Part shown: positions 5,285 through 5,344 of the stretch, in pieces
Position numbering within the stretch: the stretch's first letter is position 1
Layout of the letters: each line of letters begins with the position of its first letter
DNA from: Verrucomicrobiota bacterium
GTDB lineage: Bacteria; Verrucomicrobiota; Verrucomicrobiia; Verrucomicrobiales; DEV007
Assembly: GCA_020630835.1 (NCBI GenBank)
Contig: JAHDIL010000072.1
Span: 1-5,344, forward strand
Direction: 5' to 3'
DNA length: 5,344 bases
Translations under genes and position numbers: made by a program
The notes under the pieces: generated by a model
What the model saw: the letters and a program-made list of their open reading frames with translations, nothing else
Databases searched by the model: none
Told to the model about the DNA's origin: nothing

Positions 5285-5344
5285 ATGAAACTGCGCCGCT
5301 TGATCACTAGTCTGGGAGTCTTGATCGTGTCTCTTCTCACCGTA
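5285..5344 (+). CDS. Start of an exported protein (signal peptide only, 3' end outside window)
   Basis: The first 20 codons from ATG 5285 run open to the right edge and read MKLRRLITSLGVLIVSLLTV, a textbook signal-peptide start: a basic n-region (KLRR) followed by a hydrophobic core. An in-frame TAA at 5276-5278 makes this the first possible start. No Shine-Dalgarno is visible in the preceding 15 bases (TTCCATAAGTAATT is AT-rich), so translation may be leaderless-like or the site may be weak. The gene lies 198 bases downstream of the permease on the same strand, so it could belong to the same functional unit, for example as a periplasmic substrate-binding or accessory protein. Nothing beyond export can be said from 20 residues. 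Confidence 0.6.
   Translation, partial: MKLRRLITSLGVLIVSLLTV

Noticed and set aside
5221..5310. Small 29-codon ORF starting ATGAGTCGT and overlapping the signal-peptide gene
   Set aside because: It has no Shine-Dalgarno and overlaps a better start. Its peptide has no recognisable feature, and an ORF of this length is expected by chance.

Overview
The window looks like part of a bacterial chromosome from a Gram-negative lineage. It has about 50% GC by eye, tight gene packing on the + strand, export signals, and a periplasm-facing ABC system. From remembered family features, the ABC permease and its membrane partner resemble proteins of the Planctomycetota-Verrucomicrobiota group, with Verrucomicrobiota as the best guess. 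This taxonomic call is inference from protein motifs, not a search result.

Layout: all genes are on the + strand. Bases 1-977 are the C-terminal part of a tetratricopeptide-repeat (TPR) protein whose start lies outside the window. Its stop overlaps the start of a DUF1853-family protein (977-1849), which has a possible PD-(D/E)XK-nuclease-like core. After a 76-base gap comes a three-gene unit. It encodes a signal-peptide protein with two membrane helices and a C-terminal periplasmic domain (1926-3197), a LolD/MacB-type ABC ATPase (3201-3902) and a MacB/FtsX-like permease (3899-5086). These three genes are separated by 3 bases and by an ATGA overlap, so they are very probably one operon making one complex. 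A 198-base intergenic region with several inverted repeats and a perfect TATAAT box leads to the first 20 codons of another exported protein (5285 to the edge).

How the genes could work together: the ATPase should power the permease as a mechanical (MacB/LolCDE-like) machine acting on something in the periplasm or outer membrane. The 423-residue partner is predicted to place both of its soluble domains in the periplasm. Histidine pairs or clusters occur in the periplasmic parts of both the partner and the permease, which suggests, but does not prove, metal handling. The substrate is not known from the sequence.

The most unusual sequence signals are two long perfect palindromes (12-base and 11-base arms, each with a single central base). 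They lie inside the 5' parts of the partner gene and the permease gene. The partner gene also has a TTG start that is 21 bases from a strong Shine-Dalgarno sequence, and the permease appears to stop after three membrane helices.
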